64,000 nucleotides of DNA from Epiperipatus broadwayi (lineage: Eukaryota > Onychophora > Udeonychophora > Euonychophora > Peripatidae). A program made the position numbers and the translations under genes. Of this stretch, positions 1-10,915 are shown in pieces (position 1 is the stretch's first letter; each line of letters opens with the position of its first letter). The stretch covers positions 558,001-622,000 of the forward strand of contig JAQFVV010006545.1 in the NCBI GenBank assembly GCA_028023455.1. Direction: 5' to 3'. Under the pieces are notes generated by a model. The model was not told where the DNA came from. It worked only from the letters and a program-made list of their open reading frames with translations, and made no database searches.

Positions 1-204
1 TATTTTTTACCCATCCTGTGTTTTGATTTCCAAATTATTTTTATAATTGCTTCTAATGAGTTATGTGATATAATCAATTAGTGAATATTGTACCATCCAG
101 ATTCAATTAACCAATAAATTTGCATTGTAAAATTGAATGACAACCAAGCAAATTTATTGTTTTAAATTAATTCAAAATTTATTAACAAATTTATATAAAT
201 GAAA

Positions 205-241
<37 letters not shown>

Positions 242-490
242 CAAATAAACATTTAAATTGTATGCATATAACTTGATTATACTTTAAGAAAAATGGTTTT
301 GAATGACATTAATAGGTGATTACATATTAATCTCTACTTATTAAATACTAAATATAAACGGTTATGTTTATGTAACACAAAAAAATGTTGTGGAACATTC
401 ATAATTTCCAAAATACAAGAGAGTTCAAGATATATCTTCTTTTTATATTTCCTATAAAATACATAGTTAATCAAAGTATAATATATATAG
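1..490. other. AT-rich non-coding stretch with (TA)n
   Basis: No coding signal is seen. It holds a (TA)n run at about 209-238 and otherwise low-complexity AT-rich DNA. Confidence 0.5.
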
Positions 491-518
491 TAAACATTAA
501 ATCACCCCACATGGTACA

Positions 519-738
519 AACCAGTATCACCCTCTGTGAACTAATATAAAAATACATTAGAGTTCTTATTTCAAAATAGCCAGTTCAAAATGATACCACT
601 TTGAACTGTCTGCTATAAGATGATATATATTAAAATACGAACAAACTCAAACAAAGAACTTGAAATTTTAGCAAGCAACGATCTTAAATATGAACTCTAA
701 TGTATTTATATATTAGTTCACAGAGGGACCATACTGGA
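519..738. repeat. Foldback/MITE-like inverted repeat
   Basis: Two arms of about 50 bp (519-572 and 684-738) are reverse complements with a few mismatches; both contain CTCTGTGAACTAATAT followed by a shared ACATTAGAGTTC block. The roughly 110-bp interior carries its own small hairpin at 582-609 (CAGTTCAAA / TTTGAACTG). No ORF lies inside. This fits a small non-autonomous foldback or MITE-like element. The exact ends and a target duplication are not resolved. Confidence 0.55.
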
Positions 739-789
739 TTTAAGGTTTAATATTTGTATATTTATGTCAGCATAGCATTATGCACTGGG

Positions 790-822
<33 letters not shown>

Positions 823-835
823 ATAACTATATATC

Positions 836-879
<44 letters not shown>

Positions 880-880
880 C
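790..880. repeat. (TA)n and (GA)n microsatellite
   Basis: Two (TA)n runs (about 791-820 and 833-860) are followed by a short (AG)n run at 861-878. Confidence 0.9.
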
Positions 881-1030
881 GTGAATCTATTCATTTGTTA
901 ATATACATTTAAAAGAATAAAATAAAATAAATACTCATTACAATATAAACTTTTTCATCTTCTAATATTAATAATACACCTGAAGTTAATTTATAATCTT
1001 TAATAGTATTGACAATATACAAAAAACTAT

Positions 1031-1995
1031 AACTTTATTCTATCAATACATTGATGATATTTTTGTATGTGGAAAGTCAGATACTATTAAAAAAATTTTG
1101 ATGAATTAAATAATATAAAAGGCTTAAAATGAATTAAAAGAGATGAAAATTTAAAGTGTGTTCAATTTCTAGATCTTAAGATAACTAGAAACAGAGATAA
1201 ACTGGATTACTATATGACTACTAAACCAATAGTAAAAAGAGGCTACATTCCATATAAATCAAGAGTACCAATGTCACATAAAATGGCAGGTTTGAAGTTC
1301 TTCTTGTTTAGAAATGATAACCTTTGTAAATATTCATCAGATAAAGGAAAAAATATTGAAGTATATTCTAATGAATTGTTAAATGTTGGATATAATTATG
1401 ATCATATTTACTATACCATTAAAATATTTAATTTGAAATATAAATACAAAAATAAAAATAAGATTAATAATGATGTTAATTATTCTGATAATAAAATTTG
1501 GATCTCAATACCATATATTTTTAATGAACAGGCAAATTCATAAGGAAAATTTATAAAGGTATATGTGACATTGCATTTTATGTACCACCTACATTAAATA
1601 AATTAATAAATAACTGTAAAGATAAAACCTTATTTACAAATAAAAGTTATATCATTTATAAGTGGATGTGTAGGTGTGGTAGTGGATATATATAGGTGAG
1701 TCCAGATGCACATTGGAGAAAAGAACAAAATAGCACTTATTGTTATTAAAAAAAGTTCAAAATATGAAACAAAATCCTAAAGATAATGATAATTTATCAG
1801 CTTCTGTTTTATGACCATAATAAATCATATATACTTGGTTTTGATTTTAATTATAATAATGTAAATTATTGCAAACAGAAAAAAATAATAATGAAAGAAA
1901 AATCAAGGAAGCTGTGTTAATATATAAATACAAGCAAGACTTAATCAATAGGCAGGCAGCAAACATTAAGATTATGGAATTATGGGACAGTTGAC
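1031..1995 (+). pseudogene. Penelope-like element relic, RT 3' part and GIY-YIG endonuclease
   Basis: Read on the plus strand, 1039-1110 gives FYQYIDDIFVCGKS, which holds the YxDD catalytic motif C of a PLE reverse transcriptase. The frame then breaks (stop near 1108) and resumes with a 'FLDLKITRN' block. An open stretch at 1214-1543 includes SHKMAGLKFFLFRN, the counterpart of SHKFAGLNAFLFRN in the F3 PLEs at 38-42 kb. From 1545 to 1985 a second frame carries the linker and endonuclease: LINNCKDK, then IIYKWMCRCGSGYI and stops, ending near 1985 with AANIKIMELWDS. That ending resembles SANVRINELWDI in the relic at 29.4 kb. The start is truncated within the RT. Frameshifts and stops make it dead. 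Assignment to PLE is firm; the exact ends are not. Confidence 0.8.
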
Positions 1996-2102
1996 TTTTC
2001 AAATATTAGTTGACAAAGACTACAAGGATAGTTGAAAGTGCTCCTAAGTGACATTTATATTTTTTGTTTTTTAACACATTTTAATTATTGTATTTTCTAA
2101 TA

Positions 2103-4258
2103 GTTCATCATCATCATCAACCATTATTAATCCACTGCAGGATGAAGGTCTCTCCAAGTTTAATCCATCTTCTCCGATCTTGGGCTTCTCTTCTCCACAA
2201 CACCCCTGTACATTTTTTTATTTCATTCATCCATCTCACATGTGGTCTCTTTCTGGGTCTTTTACAATCTCTTGGAATCCAGTTTAAAATTTCAATTGTC
2301 CATCTATTATCATCTCTTCTAGCAATATATCCAGCCCAACTCCATTTCAATCTTTTAATATTTCAATAAGGTCAGTAACACCTGTTTGTTGTCTTACCCA
2401 TACATTGTGTTTTCGATCTCTTCTTGTTACTCCCAACATACATCTCTCCATACTCCTTTGAGTGGTCTGAAGTCTCTGTATTGCTCTTCTATTAAGTGTC
2501 CAAGTCTCAGATCCATAAGTAAGAACTGGTAAAACACATTTGTTAAAAACCATCCTTTTCAAACACATAGGCATATTTCCTTTTAGTATCAAGTTATTTC
2601 TACCAAAAGCACTCCAACCAAGTTTAATTCTATGATTAATTTCCTCCATTATGTTTCCATCTGTATTAATAATCTGACCAAGGTATTTGTAACTGTTAAC
2701 TTCTTCTAATTTTTCATAATCAATCTTTATTTTCATATTTTGAGCAAATCGATTAAACATTACTTTAGTCTTTTTAACATTTATCTTTAGTCCTACTTTT
2801 TTTACTTTCATCTGCTAACTCCTGCAACATTTCCTGCAGCTCTGAAGCATTATTTGCAAAAACAACTACATCATCTGCGAAATCTAAATGACTTAAATAC
2901 TCTCCATTTACTTTCACTCCTTTAGTTTCCCATTTTAATTTACAAAATACTTCTTGCAGCACTGCTGTAAAGAGTTTTGGAGATAAGGAGTCACCTTGTC
3001 TTACACCTTTCTCAGTGTTGATTTTTCCAGTATCATTATGTAATCTAATTGTTGCTGTTGCATTTTTATAAATATTCTTTAAAATATGACAATATCCTGG
3101 ATCTATACCTTGATGATCCACTGCTTTAATCACTGAAGAAATGTGTATAGAATCGAATGCCTTTTCATAATCTACAAATCCAAAACATAATGACAACTCA
3201 TATCTGTTTGTCCTTTCTATGACTTCTCTCAATACCTGGATATGATCTATTGTACTAAAACCACTTTTAAATCCAGCTTGTTCTCTTGGTTGGTGGAAAT
3301 CAAAGTTCTCTGTAGACGAGTTGTAATTATCTTGGTAAAAATTTTATATAAAACTGATAAAAGGCTGATAGGTCTATAATTTCTAATATCTTCTTTATCA
3401 CCTTTTTTAAATATTAATATTATTACTGCATTCTTCCAATCTTCCGGTACATCTTTATCATTTAGACATTTGGTATACAACTTTGCTAAAATTGTTTCTA
3501 TTTCTTCACCTGCTTCTTTTAATATATCAATTATAATTCCATCATTTCCTGGAGCCTTTCCTTTTTTTATACACTTAATTGCATGTCTCACTTCTTCATT
3601 TAAAATTCTGGGCAATTCGGAAGATGTAATAGATATAGGAGGTACTTGTTCTTTATTACTATATAATTCTTGATAAAAATCTTCTACCAATTTCATGATG
3701 TCATCTCTCTTTTCAGTAATAATTCCATCTTTCTTTCTTATTGCAGATATAAATTTCCTACAAATACCAAAATGTTGTTTAACATTTTTGAGACTTTTAT
3801 TTTCTTCTACAGCTTTCCTTGCTATTTATCAGTTATACTTTTTTATATCATTTTCAACTCTTTTCCGTACCATTTTACAAAATTCGAGATATTCAATTCT
3901 TTTTAATACATCATTTTTGTATATCTTCATATTCCTTCTTTTCTTCATAAATTCTCTAGTCTCAATAGAAATTTTATTAGTCAATTGCTGCTTTTTACTA
4001 CCAGCTATGTTTGTTGCAGTTTTTAAAAGTGTATCAGTTATTTTCATATTAATTTCATTCAAATCTGTATCATGTTCAAAATCTCCTAACACTTGAAACC
4101 TATTTATAAGTTCTAATTTAAATTCATTAGAATGTTTCTGAAGATTAGGAATATCAACTGTAAATATTGTTTTTCTTAATAATTTTTGTCTTTCTAGTTT
4201 TACATTAACGCGTAACTTACATCTTATTAATCGATGATCACTTCCTGTGTTAAATTTA
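2103..4258 (-). pseudogene. RTE-like LINE, 5'-truncated, frameshifted (endonuclease end, RT, C-terminal domain)
   Basis: On the minus strand the element enters within the APE-type endonuclease: near 4240 the reading is TGSDHRLIRCKL, whose SDHR is the conserved catalytic His motif. The frame stays open through 3829. RT pieces follow in order: 3247-3696 (GKAPGNDGI, NYRPISLLSVLYKIFTKII), 2774-3232 (LCFGFVDYEKAFDS, RQGDSLSPKLFTAVL, LDFADDVVVFAN with the ADD catalytic pair), 2347-2811 (INVKKTKVMFNR, YKYLGQIINTDGN, YGSETWTLN) and 2117-2350 (C-terminal WSWAGYIARRDDNRW to LQWINNG). Each block is in a different or overlapping frame, so at least four frameshifts separate them. The 3' end is a (GAT)n tail at 2104-2118, typical of RTE-type ends. 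Clade assignment is from memory of related animal 'endonuclease-reverse transcriptase' proteins and is less sure than the LINE call. Confidence 0.85.
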
Positions 4259-4368
4259 TTAATAGTTATTTATAAGTTTATGTATATTATTTTGAAGAAA
4301 TATAGACATCGATTTTTTGTGTTATATATATATATAATTTCAACTATTATAATAAAAGTTAAACTTTT

Positions 4369-5192
4369 TAGAGCAGTTTTGCAGGAAGTATTTTGTAGAT
4401 TAAAATGGGGAGCTAAGACACTAAAAGTAAATGGAGATTATTTAAGTGAACTAAATTTTCAAATAATGTAATTGATTTCACAAATATTGCATCAGAGCTT
4501 TAGGAAATGATCCTAGAATTATTAATAAATGTTTAAAAAAAAGTAATGTTCAATGGATTTTCTCAAAAGAAAAAAATTGATAGTGGTAAATTAGAAGTCA
4601 ACAATTACAAAATCTTGGTCAGATTATTACTACAGGTGAAAACATAATGGATAAAATGAATCATGGAATTAAATTTGGTTGTTGTGCTTTTGATATAAAT
4701 ATCTTAACATTAAAAAAAAATAAGCCTATGCATTTGAAAGGGAGAGTTTTTAATGAGTGTATTTTACCAGTTTTTGTTTATGGATCTGAGATTTGGACAC
4801 TTAAAAGGAGCCATAAAAAGACTTCAGACCATTCAACAAATTATGGAGCAATGCTAGTTAGGAGTAGCATAAATAGACTGAAAACTAAATACATGGATGA
4901 AAGAACAAACGGATGTTATTAATATCATTGAAAGGATTAAATGACACGAGTGGAGTTGGGCTTGATTTTTTTCAAGAACAGACGATAATAATTGGAGAGT
5001 TGAAATATTAAGTTTCTGAAAGACAGTAAAAGACCTTGAATAAGACCATATTTGAGATGGTTGGTTGAAATAAGAAAGTGTATTGTTGTGATGTGAAGAA
5101 GAGAGACTAGAGTTCAGAAAGAATGGATTGAATTTGGTGAGACCTTCATCCTGCAGTGAATCAATAATGGTTGAAAATATTGATCATGATAT

Positions 5193-5198
<6 letters not shown>
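4369..5198 (+). pseudogene. RTE-like LINE fragment, heavily decayed
   Basis: This is a plus-strand relative of the neighbouring LINE. It enters at FRAVLQEVFCRLKWGAKTLKVNG (4369-4437), matching FTAVLQEVFCKLKWETKGVKVNG of the copy at 2103-4258. It recurs in frame pieces at 4647-4922 (NHGIKFGCCAFDIN, PMHLKGRVFNECILPVFVYGSEIWTLKR). Between 4922 and 5170 further pieces end with a degenerate copy of the ILQWIxNG terminus. Frameshifts and stops are frequent and it is much older than the copy at 14.0 kb. It faces away from the copy at 2103-4258, the 5'-truncated ends lying about 110 bp apart. The 3' end runs into a (TA)n tract. Confidence 0.75.

Positions 5199-5262
<64 letters not shown>
5199..5262. 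repeat. (TA)n microsatellite abutting a LINE 3' end
   Basis: About 64 bp of uninterrupted (TA)n directly follow the decayed LINE 3' end. Confidence 0.95.
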
Positions 5263-5266
<4 letters not shown>

Positions 5267-5638
5267 ATAGGAAAATAAAAAACATTTATGTAACTTGGCT
5301 TATACCTATCTACATTAACGTAATTTTAATGCAATAATAAGCAACATATTTTTTTTTTTATTCTCATAGATAAACTGCTTTTAAATATCTCATTTCAGAA
5401 ATGCATGCATAATTTACTTCAATTGCCAACGCAGTAGTAGAAAGTAGAAAGTTCTGCTCTTTAAAACAGATTTACCAACTACTGGCTAATAAATTTAAGA
5501 ATTTTGGTATTTCTATGCTTAAATCTGGAAAAACTGCATATATATATATGTTTGTACGTATACAAGTTTATCTGATATTTTTCTGTCATATATATATAAA
5601 AGTAATTAATAAATGTTTTATACATAAGAATTTTTTTA

Positions 5639-5911
5639 ATGATATATAACAGATGTAACTACATATTAAACAATTTATGTGAATAATTACATTATAATTA
5701 AACTTTTTTCCAGGTCGGAATGACCATTCTTAAAAAAAAAAATGTTTTTCTTATCTAAAAATGGGATGAAAAAAATAAAAATAATAAATATTTTAAATAC
5801 AACCAACTGTATTCTTTAAAATGATATACAACAGATGTAACTCTATATTCAATAGTTTATGAAAATAATTACAATATCCTTCTTTCCGGGTCAAAATGAC
5901 CATAAAAGATT
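5639..5911. repeat. Diverged direct repeat pair, about 90 bp each
   Basis: Copies at 5639-5729 and 5821-5911 share ATGATATA, ACAGATGTAACT, AATAATTACA and a 3' block with TTCC..GGTC..AATGACCAT. The repeat distance is 182 bp. The 3' block contains a GGTC/GACC inverted motif. The rest of 5263-6284 shows no coding signal. Confidence 0.6.
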
Positions 5912-6368
5912 TTTTTTTGACAATTATTCCTTATGTACATAACACAGTAATCTACTTTGTTCTCTGGTTTTCATAGTTTTCCAACATCTTTACGTCGATA
6001 TTTTATTTTATATCCTTACTAGTTCATTTACCTTTCTCTGCTCTAAATAGTGTTTTGGGCGTTTAGAAAATTCCTACTTCCGCATAAATTTAACGATTCA
6101 CTAAAATGTCAAAAGAATATATCCTAATACGTGACCGTTCCTAAATGTCACAAACTAAAAATGGTCAGCCCATCCTAAATGCTAAAAACAACATATTCAA
6201 TCACATAACCACTACTTTATTTGCCTAGCAACTTATTTATATTAAATAATATTTTAACATCTTACAAATACATATATATATATGTTAAAACGAAGATTTG
6301 CACGGGTTAAATATATAAAATACATATTTTGCGGGTTCATCCGTGTTAAAAACTTTTAATATCAATTT

Positions 6369-6408
6369 ACTGACGTTTCGACTTGGTCACACAAGCCATC
6401 CACAGAGT
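6369..6408 (-). ncRNA. Hammerhead ribozyme motif, PLE F1 copy A
   Basis: Minus-strand reading: ACU (stem I), CUGUGGA core, one extra U, stem II GGCUUG/CAAGUC with loop UGUGAC, GAA, palindromic ACGU, C (cleavage base), AGU (stem I). The GAAAC-GUC half is canonical. Core position 6 is U instead of the near-invariant A in all three F1 copies, so self-cleavage may be weak or lost. Minimal type I hammerheads with a very short stem III are known from PLEs and are thought to act as dimers. Confidence 0.75.
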
Positions 6409-6499
6409 TATAAAAAGGTAGAAAGACGGTTGTAGAGGCGCTACAATCACTGGTTTGAATAAAACATTAAAAATCCCACCAATAGCAAAAATGTTAAAT

Positions 6500-8671
6500 T
6501 TAAGAATGTTTTTTAAAGAAATCTTTCCAAATAGGAGGAAGTTTGCACGTATCATCTCGCTTATTGATACAATCTGGCCTTTTAAGTATCTCAATGGCTT
6601 CTCTGATTTTGCATTGGTAGAGATTATCACATCTGGATATGATCCTGGTACTAGAAAAATCTATTTTATGACCTGAATCTATAGTATGGAGTGAGAGTGC
6701 TGATGATGATGAGTGTTGTTTAACTGCATTAGCATGCTCATCTCTCCTAACACTGATGTGACGATTACTCATACCTATGTAAGAAGCTTTACAATTTTTA
6801 CATGAGATTTGATAGACACCATGAGATTCAAGAGGGATTGAATCCTTAGGCTTGGTTATTATATTGCTGATCTTTTGATGAGCAGAAAATGCTGTATCTA
6901 TATTATAGCGTTTTAATATACATCCGATACTGTCTGTAGTTCCTTTTACATATGGAACACAAATCCTAATAGCTGACTTATCATCTTTTTGTTTCCTATT
7001 TTGTCTATTTTGGGCTTGAAATAAGGCTTTTTTTATAAATTTGTAATTATAACTATTTGCTAATAAAACACTATTAATATGATTTATTTCTTCTTTCAGA
7101 TGTGTGTCATCTGAAAGGTTAATTGCTCTATTTAAAAGAGTTTTGGCTACAGAAACTATCTGAGTTGGGTGATGATGAGAATGGAAATGTAAAAATCTGT
7201 CTGTGTGTGTATCCTTTCTGTAAATAGAAAAAGACAAACTATTTGGTGTTCTGGTGACTAGAACATCAAGAAAAGGGAGTTTTCCATCAGACTCTGTCTC
7301 CATTGTAAATTTAATATGAGGATGCATATTATTTAAATGTAAGAAAAAATCATCTAATGTATTTTTTCCATGTTGCCATATGACAAAAGTGTCATCTATG
7401 TATCTGAGCCAAATGAGAGGTTTTAAAGATGATGATTCTAAAGCATGAGTTTCTATATATTCCATGAATAAATCAGCTATTACTCCTGAGATAGGTGAGC
7501 CCATAGGAGTACCAAAAACTTGTCCGTAATGCTGTCCATTGTATACAAAATATGTATTTAAGAGACAATGTTTAATCAAAGCAATAATATGGTCTGGTAA
7601 ATTGCAACGTTGTGAGATTATATTTAAAGCTTCATCAATTGGAATGTTTGTAAACAAAGACACGACATCAAAACTGACCAGAATGTCACTAGCATTAATT
7701 TTTAAACTTTTTAAAACAGAAATAAAATGAAGAGAGTTTTTAATATATGATTTAATAGATGGGATTGTAGGTTTAATGAAATCCGATAAGTATCTAGCTA
7801 AAATATGAGTTGGAGAACCTATTGCACTTACTATTGGACAAAGAGGGGTATCTGGTTTGTGAATTTTTGGAAGTCCATAAAATTTTGGACAGACACAAGA
7901 TTTTTCACGAGGGATTATTTTATTTTTTATCTCTGTTTCAATAGGTGATTTATTAATAATAGCTTTTGTTGTTTTTTCCAAATATGTAGTATGATCTCTT
8001 TTTGATAGTTTATAAGTTTTATCACTAAGCAGATCTAAAATTTTATTATGGTAAATGTCACAATCCATTACAACTGTGGCATTACCTTTATCAGCTGGAA
8101 GTACAACAATTGATTTGTCCGATTTTATATTATTTAATGCTTGTCTTTCTTTCTTTGAAAAATTATTTTTAGGAAGCTTAGCTTTTTTTAAAATATTACA
8201 AATCTCAGCTCTAGCTAAATCAGCCGATGTAGAATCAATTTTATCAAGAGCTGATTCAACATTACAGACAATTTTCTCAAAAGGTATCCGGGAAGGTGTT
8301 AAAGCAAAATTGAAACCTTTTTCTAAAACCGAAATTTCATCTGTAGAGAGGGCTTTCTTAGATAAATTGTAAACGGTTTTTTGATTTGGATACATAATGT
8401 TTGGGGATTGTGTTCTAATTAGCATTTGCAATTTTTTCTTTTGCTTTGCTGTTACCAATTCCGAATCTTTAAATGATCGAAAACTTGCAATACGATCAAA
8501 ACTAGTCCACAGTAAAGGATGTATTTTATTACTAAGGAATAAACGTAAATTTAGCAATACTTTATCAATTTTGTCTAAATTTTTCCGAGTTTCTTTAATA
8601 AAAGAGTTTAAAATAATATTGCTGGTTTTCCTTAGAATTTTACTAACATTATAATTGTTCTTGTGAAACAC
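6500..8671 (-). CDS. PLE reverse transcriptase with C-terminal GIY-YIG endonuclease, 723 aa
   Basis: This frame would copy RNA to DNA and nick target DNA for a Penelope-like retroelement. Domains in order: N-terminal region with VVLPADKGNATVVM near residue 193; fingers KFYGLPKIHKP near 267; motif A VSFDVVSLF with Asp335; motif B GTPMGSPISGVIADLF near 390; motif C YIDD starting at Tyr424; LPFLDVL near 468; GIY-YIG domain with GVY (Tyr620), YIG (Tyr631), RHISVRRDEH and Glu691 in REAIEIL. C-x2-C (SCKNC) lies between GVY and YIG. The length fits the family and no stop interrupts it. Compared with copy B at least four Arg codons are changed through CpG loss (to Cys at plus positions 6922, 7840 and 8062; to His at 7445). 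One Arg sits in the conserved PLxPIVS block, so the frame is open but may be inactive. The Met at 8671 is the first in-frame start; an earlier start cannot be excluded. Confidence 0.85.
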   Translation of the reverse strand: MFHKNNYNVSKILRKTSNIILNSFIKETRKNLDKIDKVLLNLRLFLSNKIHPLLWTSFDRIASFRSFKDSELVTAKQKKKLQMLIRTQSPNIMYPNQKTVYNLSKKALSTDEISVLEKGFNFALTPSRIPFEKIVCNVESALDKIDSTSADLARAEICNILKKAKLPKNNFSKKERQALNNIKSDKSIVVLPADKGNATVVMDCDIYHNKILDLLSDKTYKLSKRDHTTYLEKTTKAIINKSPIETEIKNKIIPREKSCVCPKFYGLPKIHKPDTPLCPIVSAIGSPTHILARYLSDFIKPTIPSIKSYIKNSLHFISVLKSLKINASDILVSFDVVSLFTNIPIDEALNIISQRCNLPDHIIALIKHCLLNTYFVYNGQHYGQVFGTPMGSPISGVIADLFMEYIETHALESSSLKPLIWLRYIDDTFVIWQHGKNTLDDFFLHLNNMHPHIKFTMETESDGKLPFLDVLVTRTPNSLSFSIYRKDTHTDRFLHFHSHHHPTQIVSVAKTLLNRAINLSDDTHLKEEINHINSVLLANSYNYKFIKKALFQAQNRQNRKQKDDKSAIRICVPYVKGTTDSIGCILKRYNIDTAFSAHQKISNIITKPKDSIPLESHGVYQISCKNCKASYIGMSNRHISVRRDEHANAVKQHSSSSALSLHTIDSGHKIDFSSTRIISRCDNLYQCKIREAIEILKRPDCINKRDDTCKLPPIWKDFFKKHS

Positions 8672-8901
8672 AATTTTACAGCAAGTGGGTATAACGTTGT
8701 GATTTTTTGCACGCTAACAAAAAAGATAAATTACAAAGTAACTTACATTTCTTACTCCACGTTCTTTCAAATATACGAAGCTGTTTAAAAATTTCCTCCC
8801 CGTAGAGGTTAGTAATGTTAAAATGAAGATTTGCACGGGTTAAATATATAAAATACATATTTTGTGGGTTCATCCGTGTTAAAAACTTTTAATATCAATT
8901 T

Positions 8902-8941
8902 ACTGACGTTTCGACTTGGTCACACAAGCCATCCACAGAGT
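8902..8941 (-). ncRNA. Hammerhead ribozyme motif, PLE F1 copy B / upstream repeat of copy A
   Basis: It is identical in layout to the motif at 6369-6408: stem I ACU/AGU, core CUGUGGA, stem II GGCUUG/CAAGUC, GAA-ACGU-C. It lies at the tandem junction and so serves both as the 3' ribozyme of copy B and as the upstream ribozyme of copy A. Confidence 0.75.
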
Positions 8942-9029
8942 TATAAAAGGTAGAAAGACGGTTGTAGAGGCGCTACAATCACTGGTTTGAATAAAACATT
9001 AAAAATCCCACCAATAGCAAAAATGTTAA

Positions 9030-10915
9030 ATTTAAGAATGTTTTTTAAAGAAATCTTTCCAAATAGGAGGAAGTTTGCACGTATCATCTCGCTTATTGAT
9101 ACAATCTGGCCTTTTAAGTATCTCAATGGCTTCTCTGATTTTGCATTGGTAGAGATTATCACATCTGGATATGATCCTGGTACTAGAAAAATCTATTTTA
9201 TGACCTGAATCTATAGTATGGAGTGAGAGTGCTGATGATGATGAGTGTTGTTTAACTGCATTAGCATGCTCATCTCTCCTAGCACTGATGCGACGATTAC
9301 TTATACCTATGTAAGAAGCTTTACAATTTTTACATGAGATTTGATAGACACCATGAGATTCAAGAGGGATTGAATCCTTAGGCTTGGTTATTATATTGCT
9401 GATCTTTTAATGAGCAGAAAATGCTGTATCTATATTATAGCGTTTTAATATACGTCCGATACTGTCTGTAGTTCCTTTTACATATGGAACACAAATCCTA
9501 ATAGCTGACTTATCATCTTTTTGTTTCCTATTTTGTCTATTTTGGGCTTGAAATAAGGCTTTTTTTATAAATTTGTAATTATAACTATTTGCTAATAAAA
9601 CACTATTAATATGATTTATTTCTTCTTTCAGATGTGTGTCATCTGAAAGGTTAATTGCTCTATTTAAAAGAGTTTTGGCTACAGAAACTATCTGAGTTGG
9701 GTGATGATGAGAATGGAAATGTAAAAATCTGTCTGTGTGTGTATCCTTTCTGTAAATAGAAAAAGATAAACTATTTGGTGTTCTGGTGACTAGAACATCA
9801 AGAAAAGGGAGTTTTCCATCGGACTCTGTCTCCATTGTAAATTTAATATGAGGATGCATATTATTTAAATGTAAGAAAAAATCATCTAATGTATTTTTTC
9901 CATGTTGCCATATGACAAAAGTGTCATCTATGTATCTGAGCCAAATGAGAGGTTTTAAAGATGATGATTCTAAAGCACGAGTTTCTATATATTCCATGAA
10001 TAAATCAGCTATTACTCCTGAGATAGGTGAGCCCATAGGAGTACCAAAAACTTGTCCGTAATGCTGTCCATTGTATACAAAATATGTATTTAAGAGACAA
10101 TGTTTAATCAAAGCAATAATGTGGTCTGGTAAATTGCAACGTTGTGAGATTATATTTAAAGCTTCATCAATTGGAATGTTTGTAAACAAAGACACGACAT
10201 CAAAACTGACCAGAATGTCACTAGCATTAATTTTTAAACTTTTTAAAACAGAAATAAAATGAAGAGAGTTTTTAATATATGATTTAATAGATGGGATTGT
10301 AGGTTTAATGAAATCCGATAAGTATCTAGCTAAAATATGAGTTGGAGAACCTATTGCACTTACTATTGGACGAAGAGGGGTATCTGGTTTGTGAATTTTT
10401 GGAAGTCCATAAAATTTTGGACAGACACAAGATTTTTCACGAGGGATTATTTTATTTTTTATCTCTGTTTCAATAGGTGATTTATTAATAATAGCTTTTG
10501 TTGTTTTTTCCAAATATGTAGTATGATCTCTTTTTGATAGTTTATAAGTTTTATCACTAAGCAGATCTAAAATTTTATTATGGTAAATGTCACGATCCAT
10601 TACAACTGTGGCATTACCTTTATCAGCTGGAAGTACAACAATTGATTTGTCCGATTTTATATTATTTAATGCTTGTCTTTCTTTCTTTGAAAAATTATTT
10701 TTAGGAAGCTTAGATTTTTTTAAAATATTACAAATCTCAGCTCTAGCTAAATCAGCCGATGTAGAATCAATTTTATCAAGAGCTGATTCAACATTACAGA
10801 CAATTTTCTCAAAAGGTATCCGGGAAGGTGTTAAAGCAAAATTGAAACCTTTTTCTAAAACCGAAATTTCATCTGTAGAGAGGGCTTTCTTAGATAAATT
10901 GTAAACGGTTTTTTG
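9030..10915 (-). pseudogene. PLE F1 copy B RT/GIY-YIG reading frame, truncated and stopped
   Basis: The frame is open at 9407-10600 (397 codons from an internal Met). It can be read further upstream to the break at 10915 with a protein matching copy A, although the Met chosen at 10600 is internal. It keeps motif A (VSFDVVSLF), motif B (GTPMGSPISG), motif C (YIDD) and the Arg residues lost in copy A (PLRPIVS, MDRDIY). A CAA-to-TAA stop at 9407-9409 separates the RT from the GIY-YIG endonuclease; the latter continues downstream with YIG, RRISARRDEH and REAIEIL until about 9030. The N-terminal roughly 100 codons of copy A are missing. Expected roles are as for copy A, but this copy cannot make the full protein. 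Confidence 0.85.

Larger units (their letters stand above)
6285..8814 (-). mobile_element. Penelope-like element F1, copy A (near full length)
   Basis: Copy A holds one long ORF (6500-8671), a 3' region with a hammerhead (6369-6408) and a 3' terminus near 6285. Upstream it joins directly to the 3' terminus of copy B near 8815, so both copies form a head-to-tail tandem on the minus strand. The segment 8815-8941 of copy B therefore acts as the upstream terminal repeat (pLTR) of copy A. Predicted cleavage sites at 8904/8905 and 6371/6372 bound a unit of about 2533 nt. The terminal 6285-6370 and 8815-8903 segments are nearly identical. The tandem layout with a ribozyme in each terminal repeat is a known property of PLEs; activity here is inferred only. 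Confidence 0.88.

Noticed and set aside
1990-2050. Hammerhead after the PLE relic at 1.0-2.0 kb
   Set aside because: UUGAAAGUGCU is present but core and stems are not recognisable.
7539-8654. Plus-strand ORFs within PLE F1 copy A
   Set aside because: Antisense shadows of the RT frame.
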